A stretch of DNA of 64,000 nucleotides from Pedobacter hartonius (GTDB taxonomy: Bacteria; Bacteroidota; Bacteroidia; Sphingobacteriales; Sphingobacteriaceae). Below are positions 16,486-25,307 of this stretch, one piece after another. Position numbers and translations under genes: made by a program. Numbering within the stretch: position 1 is the first letter of the stretch; each line of letters begins with the position of its first letter. A model generated the notes under the pieces. It was given only the letters and a program-made list of their open reading frames with translations. It did no database searches and was not told where the DNA came from. The stretch spans positions 434,001-498,000 of the forward strand of contig NZ_FNRA01000001.1 in assembly GCF_900107535.1 (NCBI RefSeq). The letters are read 5' to 3'.

Positions 16486-18108
16486 ATGATTTCAGTATCT
16501 AATTTATCCCTGCGTTACGGAAAACGTACCCTATTTGAAGATGTTAACCTAAAATTTAACCATGGCAACTGTTATGGTGTAATTGGAGCGAATGGCGCAG
16601 GTAAATCAACCTTTTTAAAAATTCTTTCCGGTGAAGTCAACCAGACTTCAGGCAGCGTAGCTTTCACTCCCGGCGAGCGCATGGCGGTTTTAAAACAAAA
16701 CCATTATGAGTTTGATGAATTTTCCGTTCTGGAAACCGTAATGATTGGTCATAAAGAATTATATGACATCATGAAGGAGAAAGATGCGATCTACCTGAAA
16801 GAGGATTTTACCGATAAAGACGGCGAGCGCGCCGGTGAACTCGAAAACAGGTTCGCAGAAATGGATGGATGGAACATGGAAAGTAATGCTGCAACCATGC
16901 TCAGCAACCTCGGTATCAAAGAAGAACTTCATTATAAACAGCTGAAAGAACTGGATGGAAAACAAAAAGTACGCGTACTGCTTGCACAGGCCCTTTTTGG
17001 TAATCCTGATATCCTGTTACTGGATGAGCCTACCAATGACCTGGACATTGAAACCATCGCATGGCTGGAAAATTTCCTGGCCGATTACCAGAGCATTGTA
17101 TTGGTGGTATCTCACGACAGGCACTTTTTAGATGCCGTATGTACCCATATTGTGGATATCGACTTCAGCAAAATGAATATCTATTCCGGTAACTATACCT
17201 TCTGGTATGAGTCCAGCCAGCTGGCATTAAAACAGCGTGGCGACCAGAATAAAAAGCTGGAAGAGAAAGTAAAGGAACTGCAGGAATTTATCCAGCGTTT
17301 CAGTGCAAATGCCTCCAAATCCAAACAGGCTACCTCACGTAAGAAAGCACTGGATAAAATTGACCTCACAGAAATTAAACCTTCCAGCCGTAAATACCCG
17401 GCAATTATGTTCAATAACCTGGGCAGGGAGGCCGGAGACCAGATTCTGCAGGTAGAAAACCTTTCTAAAATCGTCAACGGTGAAGTGATGTTCAAAAACA
17501 TCAACTTTATGGTAAATAAAGGGGATAAGATTGCCATCGTATCACAAAACAGTTTAGCCACTGCCGCATTTTATGAAGTACTTACCGGCCGTGATAAAGA
17601 TTATACCGGAGAATATAAATATGGAATAACGATCAATATCGCCGATATCCCTAATGATAACTCCTTATATTTTGAGGGTAAAGATGAGAACCTGGTAGAC
17701 TGGCTGAGGGAATACTCTGATACCGATAAGGATGAGCAATTTGTAAGAAGCTTCCTGGGCCGGATGCTGTTCTCTGGAGAGGAAGTGCTGAAAAATGTGA
17801 AAGTACTGTCAGGAGGAGAGAAAATGCGGTGTATGTTCTCCCAAATGATGCTGAAACATGCAAACCTCCTGTTATTTGATGAGCCAACCAATCACCTTGA
17901 CCTGGAATCCATCACCGCGCTGAACAATGGTATGAAAGACTTCAAGGGAACAATATTGTTTACTTCAAGAGATCATGCACTGACAGAATCCGTAGCTACA
18001 AGGGTCATTGAGATCACGCCAAAAGGAACGATCGACAAGATGATGAGCTACGACGAATATATCAATAGCGAAGATGTAGCCCAGCTGAGAGCAGAAATGT
18101 ATAAATAG
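16486..18108 (+). CDS. ABC-F family ATPase (YbiT-like) with degenerate second ATP site
   Basis: A 540-residue soluble protein with two ABC domains and no membrane segment, similar to the YbiT branch of ABC-F ribosome-associated ATPases. NBD1 has Walker A GANGAGKS (34-41), a poor signature LDGKQ (156-160), DEPTNDLD (180-187) and an intact switch SHDRH. NBD2 has no usable P-loop ('VSQNSLATA' near 352-360), a good signature LSGGEK (441-446), DEPTNHLD (465-472) and 'SRDH' instead of SHDR. I start at the ATG at 16486 because the upstream TTG lies inside the -7 box. A role in translation is inferred from the family. Confidence 0.9.
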   Translation: MISVSNLSLRYGKRTLFEDVNLKFNHGNCYGVIGANGAGKSTFLKILSGEVNQTSGSVAFTPGERMAVLKQNHYEFDEFSVLETVMIGHKELYDIMKEKDAIYLKEDFTDKDGERAGELENRFAEMDGWNMESNAATMLSNLGIKEELHYKQLKELDGKQKVRVLLAQALFGNPDILLLDEPTNDLDIETIAWLENFLADYQSIVLVVSHDRHFLDAVCTHIVDIDFSKMNIYSGNYTFWYESSQLALKQRGDQNKKLEEKVKELQEFIQRFSANASKSKQATSRKKALDKIDLTEIKPSSRKYPAIMFNNLGREAGDQILQVENLSKIVNGEVMFKNINFMVNKGDKIAIVSQNSLATAAFYEVLTGRDKDYTGEYKYGITINIADIPNDNSLYFEGKDENLVDWLREYSDTDKDEQFVRSFLGRMLFSGEEVLKNVKVLSGGEKMRCMFSQMMLKHANLLLFDEPTNHLDLESITALNNGMKDFKGTILFTSRDHALTESVATRVIEITPKGTIDKMMSYDEYINSEDVAQLRAEMYK

Positions 18109-18130
18109 TTTTATTTATAATATAAATAAG

Positions 18131-18168
18131 AATGGGCATGCTAAACTTTATCATGCCCATTTTGTTTA
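18131..18168 (+). terminator. Intrinsic terminator of the ABC-F gene
   Basis: A 10-bp perfect stem AATGGGCATG/CATGCCCATT with an 11-nt loop and a short T-rich tail. Confidence 0.85.
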
Positions 18169-18188
18169 TATTATATTAAGCTATAATC

Positions 18189-18377
18189 ATGGAAAGAGAA
18201 GAAATTAAAACGCTATTAGCGTCAATCGAAAAACAGGTAAGCTCTTCTATTCTTGGTGGAATGGAAGAAACTTATGACGAACTGGAAAGAATGGGTTTTA
18301 TCGCCTATCACCCCGATGAAGCGCACCCCTCTGTAACCATCACTCAAAAGGGCCTTGACTACCTCGAAAGTAACTAA
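18189..18377 (+). CDS. Small hypothetical protein (62 residues)
   Basis: I do not recognise this protein. It is 62 residues, acidic, with an N-terminal helix 'EREEIKTLLASIEKQVSS' and a C-terminal 'FIAYHPDEAHPSVTITQKGLDYLES', which looks like the wing and last helix of a small winged-helix domain. The ORF sits between two hairpin terminators as its own unit, which supports it being a real gene. Confidence 0.7.
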   Translation: MEREEIKTLLASIEKQVSSSILGGMEETYDELERMGFIAYHPDEAHPSVTITQKGLDYLESN

Positions 18378-18401
18378 GTTTGCCCTTATTCTCATAAAAA
18401 T

Positions 18402-18444
18402 GAAAGCACGGTAACGAGGTGATACATCCAGCTACCGTGCTTTC
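18402..18444 (+). terminator. Hairpin terminator after the 62-residue ORF
   Basis: A 12-bp stem GAAAGCACGGTA/TACCGTGCTTTC encloses a 19-nt loop. The T-tract is weak. Confidence 0.7.
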
Positions 18445-18470
18445 TGCTTTACTCATCCTGTATTTATTTA

Positions 18471-18502
18471 TTTGCTACAGGCTCAGGCTATTGGTATATT
18501 TG
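18471..18502 (+). promoter_or_regulatory. Promoter of the Fur-family gene (TTTG-N20-TATATTTG)
   Basis: This is the best full Bacteroidota promoter in the window: -33 TTTG at 18471-18474, 20-nt spacer, -7 TATATTTG at 18495-18502. It lies 17 nt upstream of the chosen ATG at 18520 and argues against the longer reading frame that starts at 18472. Confidence 0.75.
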
Positions 18503-18519
18503 TATATTACCCGATAACT

Positions 18520-18951
18520 ATGAAAATCAATCCAGCCGACATATTAAAAGAACATTCGTTGAAACATACGAAACAAAGAGTTCGTGTTTTAGAGGAGATT
18601 GCATTGGACACCGTCGCGATATCGCAGCCCGAATTAGAGAAAAAACTGGGAAAAGAAATAGACAGGGTTACCCTTTACAGGATATTGAATATCTATGAGG
18701 ACAAGGGAATCCTGCACAGAATTATGGATATGAACGGAACCGCAAATTATGCCATCTGCTCTGCGGACTGCTCAGAGAAACACCACCATGATGAACATGT
18801 GCACTTTAACTGTACGAACTGCGCCAAGATCTACTGCCTCGAAGTTAAAGTACCCAAAATGGCGATGCCCAAAGGTTTTAAAGCGTCAACGATAAATACC
18901 ACAGCCTATGGCATCTGTGAAAAATGCAGCAAACTGGTTAAAGAAAATTAA
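18520..18951 (+). CDS. Fur family transcriptional regulator
   Basis: A 143-residue Fur/Zur-type repressor. The N-terminal winged helix covers 'HSLKHTKQRVRVLEEI' and 'IDRVTLYRILNIYEDKGIL'. The dimerisation domain has a His cluster 'EKHHHDEHVHFNC' and two Cys pairs (CTNCAKIYC, CEKCSKL), giving a structural zinc site. The His-rich stretch hints at zinc sensing (Zur-like), which is a guess. The start at 18520 follows a complete promoter. The terminator behind it is shared with the convergent SlyD-like gene. Confidence 0.9.
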   Translation: MKINPADILKEHSLKHTKQRVRVLEEIALDTVAISQPELEKKLGKEIDRVTLYRILNIYEDKGILHRIMDMNGTANYAICSADCSEKHHHDEHVHFNCTNCAKIYCLEVKVPKMAMPKGFKASTINTTAYGICEKCSKLVKEN

Positions 18952-18965
18952 GAATTTCAGACAAT

Positions 18966-18998
18966 AAAAAAGGTGCAGATCATCTCTGCACCTTTTTT
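18966..18998. terminator. Bidirectional terminator between the Fur and SlyD-like genes
   Basis: The 14-bp perfect stem AAAAAAGGTGCAGA/TCTGCACCTTTTTT has a 5-nt loop and a T-run in both directions. It serves both convergent genes. Confidence 0.93.
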
Positions 18999-19016
18999 AT
19001 GAATTTATTTATCAGA

Positions 19017-19517
19017 CTAGTGACCTGAATGTCCGTCTGCACCATGTGCATGACCATGACTTAATTCGTCTTCAGTTGCATCACGAACAGCAAGAATCGT
19101 TCCGCCAAAGATCAGGTTTTTACCAGCCATAGGGTGGTTTAAATCTACAGAGATCGTATCTTCATGAACACCGGTAACACCAGCCCTGAAGTGATTTCCC
19201 TCGTTATCCTGTAAAGGAATAACATCGCCCACGTTTGGCAGGTCAACATCCTTGAACATATCTTTTGGAAGATCAGCGAAAGCTCCCGGGTCTTGTTCAC
19301 CGTAACCGTCAACTGCGCTTAACTCAAATTTATACTCATCACCAACATTTAGTCCAGCCAAATGCTCTTCAAATTTAGGCAACATCATGCCGGTACCGTA
19401 TAAGAAAACCAAGGCGTTCTGCTCATCAGCTTTTTCTACGAAAACTTGTTGTCCTTCTTCATTAGTCGTATGCAGTTCGTACGTTAATGAAACCACTGTA
19501 TTGGGTTTAATACTCAT
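19017..19517 (-). CDS. FKBP-type peptidyl-prolyl isomerase, SlyD-like
   Basis: A 166-residue SlyD-type prolyl isomerase. The FKBP core is split by an insert-in-flap chaperone domain (roughly residues 70-125). 'FLYGTGMMLPKFEEHLAGLNVGDEYKF' and 'DLNHPMAGKNLIFGGTILAVRDAT' are the family landmarks. The tail is His-rich ('SHGHAHGADGHSGH'), as in SlyD proteins that bind nickel or zinc. Next to a Fur-family gene this hints at metal handling, but the genes are convergent. A -7 box (TATATTTG, minus strand 19592-19599) lies about 75 nt upstream. Confidence 0.92.
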   Translation of the reverse strand: MSIKPNTVVSLTYELHTTNEEGQQVFVEKADEQNALVFLYGTGMMLPKFEEHLAGLNVGDEYKFELSAVDGYGEQDPGAFADLPKDMFKDVDLPNVGDVIPLQDNEGNHFRAGVTGVHEDTISVDLNHPMAGKNLIFGGTILAVRDATEDELSHGHAHGADGHSGH

Positions 19518-19739
19518 TGGAATCTTATTAAGTTAAATAATTTATTGCTTGTTCAGCTGTTATTACAGACAGCTGATTTGATTTATTTCGGCAAATATAG
19601 ATTTTTTGTTCCAATTGCTTCGCCTATCCTAACAAAGGAAGATTGGAATTTGTTCCTGTTATTACAAATTTCTTAAAAAGCAGCTCTTTGATACAGCCCG
19701 CGCAGAGATACAACGGGTATCCCGCTCCGCTCAATCAAT

Positions 19740-20666
19740 TTACTTGATCAGCATCTGCTGAAAAGCAAGGCTATCGCCCTTGAAAGCATTGAAGTCTACC
19801 ACATGGCTGATCCCAGTAATTCTGGCTCTATCGGAATGCTGCCAGAAATGCCATTTGGTACCTACCCCCGCCTTCAGTTCTGCCTGGTAATAATGCGCAA
19901 TCCATAGCGGATAACCATCAAAATGACCTTTAAGGTAATCTTTATAGAATACCAGCCCGGAATAAATGATCGGCTTTACCCCGGTTTTCTTTTCTACATG
20001 GCTGATGAAATCCGTCAGTTCTTTGCGCATTTTTTCGGGCGACTGACCGCTGAGGTCCTCCACATCTATCACCGGGGGCAGGTCACCCTCCTCAAACTTA
20101 ACGGTCTGCAGGAAGAACCGGGCCTGCCATAAGCCAGATTTCCTCGGGATAAAATAATGGTAAGCCCCGCAAACAATACCCGCCTTGGGTGCCTCCCTCC
20201 AGTTTCTCTGGAAATAAGGATCTACATTTGAGATGCCTTCAGTAGCCTTGATGAAAGCAAATGTGACATGCACGCTGTCTTCTTTCATCACCTTTACCTT
20301 CTTCCAGTCTATCTTTCCCTGATAGGAAGACACATCTATCCCATGGATACTGAAATTCTTTGGAATACGGATCGCATAACTTTTATAGGTACGGTAATTC
20401 GGATCTCCCCCGATGTCTTTGATCCAGCTGACCGAAGAACTAAAGAGCTTCAGCACATATCCGTAATACAAGGGGGAGAACAGGATCAGCAACAGTGCCG
20501 CTATCAGCATCTTGAACTGCAGTGGCATTGCTCTTTTTTTCTTAACAGGGGCTTTTTTTCTTCTTACAGCCGGTTTGGCCGTACCTGATGTCTTTGCTGC
20601 TGTTGCTCTTTTCAACAGCTCTGTAGGTTTCTTCTTTATCGGTGGAGGCACGGCGTAAAAATACAA
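19740..20666 (-). CDS. Glycoside hydrolase family 25 lysozyme, membrane-anchored
   Basis: A 308-residue protein with a Lys/Pro-rich cytoplasmic N-terminus (1-47), one membrane segment ('FKMLIAALLLILFSPLYYGYVL', about 50-70) and an extracytoplasmic GH25 domain. Family landmarks are 'HGIDVSSYQGKIDWKKV' and the catalytic-strand motif 'PPVIDVEDLS' (Asp/Glu pair). GH25 muramidases cut the MurNAc-GlcNAc bond of peptidoglycan. The start at 20666 is the first ATG in frame after the preceding gene end. It follows the M20 peptidase gene by 43 nt. Confidence 0.9.
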   Translation of the reverse strand: MYFYAVPPPIKKKPTELLKRATAAKTSGTAKPAVRRKKAPVKKKRAMPLQFKMLIAALLLILFSPLYYGYVLKLFSSSVSWIKDIGGDPNYRTYKSYAIRIPKNFSIHGIDVSSYQGKIDWKKVKVMKEDSVHVTFAFIKATEGISNVDPYFQRNWREAPKAGIVCGAYHYFIPRKSGLWQARFFLQTVKFEEGDLPPVIDVEDLSGQSPEKMRKELTDFISHVEKKTGVKPIIYSGLVFYKDYLKGHFDGYPLWIAHYYQAELKAGVGTKWHFWQHSDRARITGISHVVDFNAFKGDSLAFQQMLIK

Positions 20667-20709
20667 AAGGGCAGCTTAACAGCCACCCTTTATCATAAAA
20701 TTAATAAAA

Positions 20710-22080
20710 TTATTTATTCAGTTCCGCAAAATACTTGTGGAACAGCGGCAGGGTCTCTATTCCTTTATAATAATTAAAAATGTCGTACTTTTCATTTGGC
20801 GAATGCAGTGCATCACTGTTCAGCCCAAAACCCATTAATACAGATTTGATACCAAGTACATCTTCAAACAAGGCTACAATAGGTATACTGCCTCCACCCC
20901 TTGTAGGGACAGGTGTTTTACCAAAACTATCTTCAATCGCTTTTTCAGCAGCACGGTAAGCCAGACTGTCTGTTGGCGTAACCACCGGCTCACCCCCATG
21001 ATGATTGATCACTTTTACCTTTACTGATGCCGGTGCGATCCTTTCCATATGTTGCTGGAAGATGACGGCAATTTCAGCAGAACTCTGGTTGGGTACCAGG
21101 CGCAAAGAGATTTTGGCATGTGCTTTTGACGGCAGTACCGTTTTCGCACCCTCACCAGTATAACCGCCCCAAATGCCGTTTACTTCTAATGTTGGTCTTA
21201 TACCGTTACGTTCCAAAGTAGAATAACCCTTTTCACCCCATTCCTCAGCGATACCCAGCTCAGTCTTGTACTGCTCCAGATCAAAGGGTGCAGAGTTCAA
21301 AGCCGTCCTTTCGGTTTCAGTCAGTTCTACTACTTTAGTATAAAACTCAGGAATGGTAATGTGGTTATTTTCATCATGTAAAGAGGCGATCATCTGGCAG
21401 AGGATAGTGATCGGGTTGGCCACTGCACCGCCATAGATGCCCGAGTGAAGGTCCCTGTTCGGCCCGGTAACTTCCACTTCAAGGTATGACATACCACGTA
21501 AGCCGGTTTCTATTGAAGGGTTTTCCATACTGATCATCGAGGTATCCGAGATCAGGATCACGTCAGCCATTAAACGCGCTGCATTTTCCTTTACAAAAGG
21601 GCCAAGGCTAACCGATCCAACTTCCTCTTCGCCTTCAATCATGAATTTAACATTACAGGCCAGTGTATTGGTTTTCATCATCAGCTCAAAAGCTTTCACA
21701 TGCATAAAGAATTGCCCTTTATCATCTGCAGAACCCCTTGCATAGATCTTTCCATCACGAATGGTTGGCTCAAAGGGAGGCGTATGCCATAATTCCAGCG
21801 GATCTGCCGGCTGAACATCATAATGACCATACACCAAAATTGTTGGCAGTGCCGCGTCAATGATCTTTTCACCATATACAATCGGATATCCTGCAGTCTG
21901 GCAAACTTCCACCTGGTCTGCACCTGCTTCCCTTAGCTTTTCGGCCACAAAATCAGCAGCTTTCAGCACATCGTCCTTGTATTTTGGATCTGCACTTACC
22001 GATGGAAAGCGCAGCAGTTCGAACAACTCATCCAGAAAACGCTGCTTGTTTTCTTCTACATATCTTTTAATCTCTTGCAT
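20710..22080 (-). CDS. M20 family dipeptidase
   Basis: A 456-residue zinc-dependent M20 peptidase of the carnosinase-like dipeptidase branch. Metal and catalytic motifs are GHYDVQP (His86, Asp88), 'RGSADDKGQ' (Asp119), 'MIEGEEEVGS' (Glu151/152) and the C-terminal 'LHSPNEKYD'. No signal peptide, so it is cytosolic. A -7 box on the minus strand (TATATTTG, 22097-22104) lies 16 nt upstream of the ATG. Confidence 0.93.
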   Translation of the reverse strand: MQEIKRYVEENKQRFLDELFELLRFPSVSADPKYKDDVLKAADFVAEKLREAGADQVEVCQTAGYPIVYGEKIIDAALPTILVYGHYDVQPADPLELWHTPPFEPTIRDGKIYARGSADDKGQFFMHVKAFELMMKTNTLACNVKFMIEGEEEVGSVSLGPFVKENAARLMADVILISDTSMISMENPSIETGLRGMSYLEVEVTGPNRDLHSGIYGGAVANPITILCQMIASLHDENNHITIPEFYTKVVELTETERTALNSAPFDLEQYKTELGIAEEWGEKGYSTLERNGIRPTLEVNGIWGGYTGEGAKTVLPSKAHAKISLRLVPNQSSAEIAVIFQQHMERIAPASVKVKVINHHGGEPVVTPTDSLAYRAAEKAIEDSFGKTPVPTRGGGSIPIVALFEDVLGIKSVLMGFGLNSDALHSPNEKYDIFNYYKGIETLPLFHKYFAELNK

Positions 22081-22438
22081 AACAATTGAATTTGGACAAA
22101 TATATAATAATTGAAAATCTGTTTTGTATTCCCTACCCTTCTTCTATTTTCGCGACAACTTAAAGATGCTCACATCCCTGTTATACGCTAAACGGACTAA
22201 ACCGAGAAAATATTTTACATTTTATAAATTATTTGATACACAATTCGCTATTACGCACAGTTTTCATCATATTTACATATCAAATAGCTGTTTATGAATA
22301 ACTTAACCATAAATAAATTTTACACGTAAAGTGTAATTAAGGAACGAATTGTCATAATTATTTAATTAAACCCTGGGGAGATCATTTTCCGCATTGTTCT
22401 GTTCTCCGGTTATCAGGTTCCGTTAAGTACAAACAATT
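22081..22438. other. 358-nt divergent intergenic region
   Basis: This AT-rich region lies between the divergent M20 peptidase and the 126-residue ORF. It holds the M20 -7 box (22097-22104, minus strand) and a palindrome TTACAC-GTAAA-GTGTAA (22320-22336) that could be an operator for the downstream ORF. No further gene or repeat seen. Confidence 0.4.
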
Positions 22439-22819
22439 ATGGAAGATCACATGCTCAAAACGAGAATGGTACGACAAGCATCATTCTCAGCAATTTACGT
22501 CTGGATTGACCAGTATAATGAAGGTTTTGAATCCTATGTAAAGAAACACATCCTGTTAACTTTGAGCTGGGCCTGCAGCAACGAGGAGCTGAAAATACAG
22601 CTGGACCTGAATAATGGAGATGTCAATAGGGTGACCAGGCAACTCATTTCAGGGTTCAAACAGGATTTCAAAGGCAATATCAGTTACCTGGAAGGGGTAT
22701 TCGATATAGAAACGGCTCAAAAGATGATCCAGGCTATAGCGCTCTATATTAAGGATACTGTTGAGACCTACGCCATTGTGTTCTCTCTTTCCCGTAACGG
22801 AAAAACCAGCACCGGTTAA
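22439..22819 (+). CDS. Hypothetical protein (126 residues)
   Basis: I do not recognise a family. The 126-residue ORF starts 'MEDHMLKTRMVRQASFSAIYVW' and is predicted mostly helical, without signal peptide or membrane segment. A palindrome lies about 100 nt upstream. It is followed by the helicase gene, which has its own promoter box. Codon use and length argue for a real gene. An alternative start is the Met at residue 5. Confidence 0.6.
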   Translation: MEDHMLKTRMVRQASFSAIYVWIDQYNEGFESYVKKHILLTLSWACSNEELKIQLDLNNGDVNRVTRQLISGFKQDFKGNISYLEGVFDIETAQKMIQAIALYIKDTVETYAIVFSLSRNGKTSTG

Positions 22820-22877
22820 AGAAAAATGTTCTTCGTTCAATTTATTAACATCTTACCATAAGAACCCGGAGTTTTAT

Positions 22878-22885
22878 TATTTTTG
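22878..22885 (+). promoter_or_regulatory. -7 box (TATTTTTG) for the UvrD/PcrA gene
   Basis: An exact TAnnTTTG element 29 nt upstream of the TTG start at 22915. It supports initiation at that TTG, because no in-frame ATG lies between box and TTG. Confidence 0.55.
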
Positions 22886-22914
22886 TAGCTTTATTAAAGC
22901 AAAACAGATTCAAT

Positions 22915-25221
22915 TTGGATTACTTAGCAGGATTAAACCCTCAGCAACGTGCAGCAGTAGAGAACACCCAGGGACCAGCAATGATCGTTGCAGGTGCAGG
23001 ATCAGGTAAAACCCGGGTAATTACTTACCGGGTGGCACATTTGATTGAAAAGGGTGTAGACGCATTTAATATATTGGTATTAACCTTTACCAACAAAGCC
23101 TCCAAAGACATGCGTGAGCGTATCTCAAAGGTAGTTGGCCCCGAGGCGAAAAACCTCTGGATGGGAACTTTCCACTCTGTATTTGCAAAAATACTGCGCG
23201 TGGAGGCCGAAAAGATAGGTTATCCTTCAAATTTTACCATCTACGATACTGATGACAGTAAAAGCCTGATCAGGGCTATCCTGCGCGAGATGCAGCTGGA
23301 TGATAAATTGTATAATGCTAATTTCGTTTATAACCGCATTTCTTCTGCAAAAAATAACCTGGTCAGCCATGTAGAATATATGCAGAGTGCAGAGATCCAG
23401 GCTGAAGACCTCAGTAATAAACGCCCGATGCTGGGTGTGATCTATGAAACCTATACCAAACGCTGTTTCAAGGCCGGGGCAATGGATTTTGATGATCTGC
23501 TGTTCAAGACCAACGTGCTTTTAAAGAACCATCCTGATGTACTGAATAAGTACCAGCAGAAATTTAAATACCTGATGGTAGATGAGTACCAGGATACTAA
23601 CTTTTCGCAATATACCATCGTAAAAAAACTTGCTGCCGCTTACCAGAACATCTGCGTGGTGGGTGATGATGCGCAAAGTATCTACGGTTTCAGGGGGGCA
23701 AACATCCAGAATATCCTGAACTTCGAGAAAGATTATCCGGATCTGAAAGTCTATAAACTGGAACAAAACTACCGCTCTACACAAAATATCGTGGAGGTGG
23801 CAAACAGCATTATTGCCAACAACAAAAACCAGTTGGAGAAGAATGTTTTCTCTGAAAACGAATCCGGTGACAGGATTAAGGTTTCACGTGCTTTTACAGA
23901 CAATGAAGAAGGTAAGATCGTTGCCGAAGCCATCGTACAGGACAGGTCTTCAAACGGCTTAAACTACAATGATTTCGCCATTCTTTACCGTACAAATGCC
24001 CAGTCGAGGGCAATGGAGGAAGCCTTAAGAAAATTAAGCGTACCTTATAAGATATACGGCGGCTTATCCTTCTACCAAAGGAAAGAGATCAAGGATCTGA
24101 TCGCCTATTTCCGCTTAACCTTTAACCCAAGCGATGAGGAAGCTATTAAAAGGGTCATCAACTACCCCCGCAGGGGACTTGGGGATACCACCGTTGACAA
24201 GATCATCGTTGCGGCAGATCAGCACAACATCACGATGTGGAAAGTGATCCAGGACCCGCAGAAATATATCGCAGGCCGTATCGCTAACCAGCTGAACGAT
24301 TTTGCGATGCTGATCAAAAGCTTCCAGGCAGAATCTAAAAAACTGGACGCCTATGAGACCGCCTTATATATATCACAACATTCCGGCATTCTGAAAGAAC
24401 TCCATACAGATGACAGTATTGAAGGCCGCAGCAGGTACGAAAATATCCAGGAGTTACTGAACGGTATCAAAGAATTCGCAGAGCGCGAAGATATTGAAGA
24501 CCGTAGCCTGGCTATCTTTATGCAGGATATTGCACTGCTCACCAATGATGACCGCGAAGATGACAAGCTGAAAGATACTGTATCGATGATGACCATCCAC
24601 TCCGCCAAAGGACTTGAATTCAAGAATGTATTTGTGGTAGGACTGGAAGAGAACCTTTTCCCTTCACAAATGTCACTGAATTCGAGAACAGACCTTGAAG
24701 AGGAACGCCGGCTCTTTTATGTAGCCATCACACGTGCCGAGAAAAAACTAACGCTTACCTATGCCACTTCAAGATACCGCTGGGGAACCCTCACCAACTG
24801 TGAGCCAAGCCGTTTTATCAGCGAGATCAATGCAAAATACCTGGAACTGGAAACCGTAAAGGCGCCCAAGACCAGCATTGGTTCGGATAGTTTTGACGGT
24901 GAGCGCAGGTCATGGTCACAGCAGCGGGACTCAGATTCTTTCAGCAAGCCAAAACCCTCAGTTTCCGGTACGGCAACTTCCGTTTCCGCAAGGCCCAAGA
25001 ACACGATGTTACCAACAGCGCATATTCCTACTCCCGGTTTCAGGCCTGATGCTGCAAATGCATTTCAGAATGGTATGGAAGTAGAACATGAGAAGTTTGG
25101 TTTTGGAAAAATCATCAACCTGGAAGGTACTTTACCTGATGTAAAAGCTACAGTTTTTTTCCAGGGATTGGGAAACAAACAATTGTTATTAAAATTTGCT
25201 AAATTGCGGATTGTAAAATAA
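22915..25221 (+). CDS. UvrD/PcrA-like ATP-dependent DNA helicase
   Basis: A 768-residue superfamily 1A 3'-5' helicase. It has Walker A GAGSGKT (27-33), 'VDEYQDTN', 'QNYRSTQNI', 'TIHSAKGLEFKNVFVVGLEE' and 'FYVAITRAEKKLTLTYA', the full set of motifs for UvrD/PcrA. A Ser/Pro-rich linker (about 650-700) leads to a C-terminal Tudor-like domain ('GMEVEHEKFGFGKIINLEG') known to contact RNA polymerase in PcrA. The start codon appears to be TTG: the protein begins 'MDYLAGLNPQQRAAVE' as its relatives do and there is no in-frame ATG nearby. It acts in excision repair and conflict resolution. Confidence 0.94.
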   Translation: MDYLAGLNPQQRAAVENTQGPAMIVAGAGSGKTRVITYRVAHLIEKGVDAFNILVLTFTNKASKDMRERISKVVGPEAKNLWMGTFHSVFAKILRVEAEKIGYPSNFTIYDTDDSKSLIRAILREMQLDDKLYNANFVYNRISSAKNNLVSHVEYMQSAEIQAEDLSNKRPMLGVIYETYTKRCFKAGAMDFDDLLFKTNVLLKNHPDVLNKYQQKFKYLMVDEYQDTNFSQYTIVKKLAAAYQNICVVGDDAQSIYGFRGANIQNILNFEKDYPDLKVYKLEQNYRSTQNIVEVANSIIANNKNQLEKNVFSENESGDRIKVSRAFTDNEEGKIVAEAIVQDRSSNGLNYNDFAILYRTNAQSRAMEEALRKLSVPYKIYGGLSFYQRKEIKDLIAYFRLTFNPSDEEAIKRVINYPRRGLGDTTVDKIIVAADQHNITMWKVIQDPQKYIAGRIANQLNDFAMLIKSFQAESKKLDAYETALYISQHSGILKELHTDDSIEGRSRYENIQELLNGIKEFAEREDIEDRSLAIFMQDIALLTNDDREDDKLKDTVSMMTIHSAKGLEFKNVFVVGLEENLFPSQMSLNSRTDLEEERRLFYVAITRAEKKLTLTYATSRYRWGTLTNCEPSRFISEINAKYLELETVKAPKTSIGSDSFDGERRSWSQQRDSDSFSKPKPSVSGTATSVSARPKNTMLPTAHIPTPGFRPDAANAFQNGMEVEHEKFGFGKIINLEGTLPDVKATVFFQGLGNKQLLLKFAKLRIVK

Positions 25222-25307
25222 GGTTTATCTTTAACCAAAATATACTAAAACAGGCCATTAACGCTTTTATATCCCCCTTCAGCGAAGGCCATTAGAAATA
25301 ATATAGA

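Noticed and set aside
18472..18519. A longer N-terminus for the Fur-family protein, from 18472
   Set aside because: The stretch holds the TTTG-N20-TATATTTG promoter, and the Fur domain begins after the ATG at 18520.
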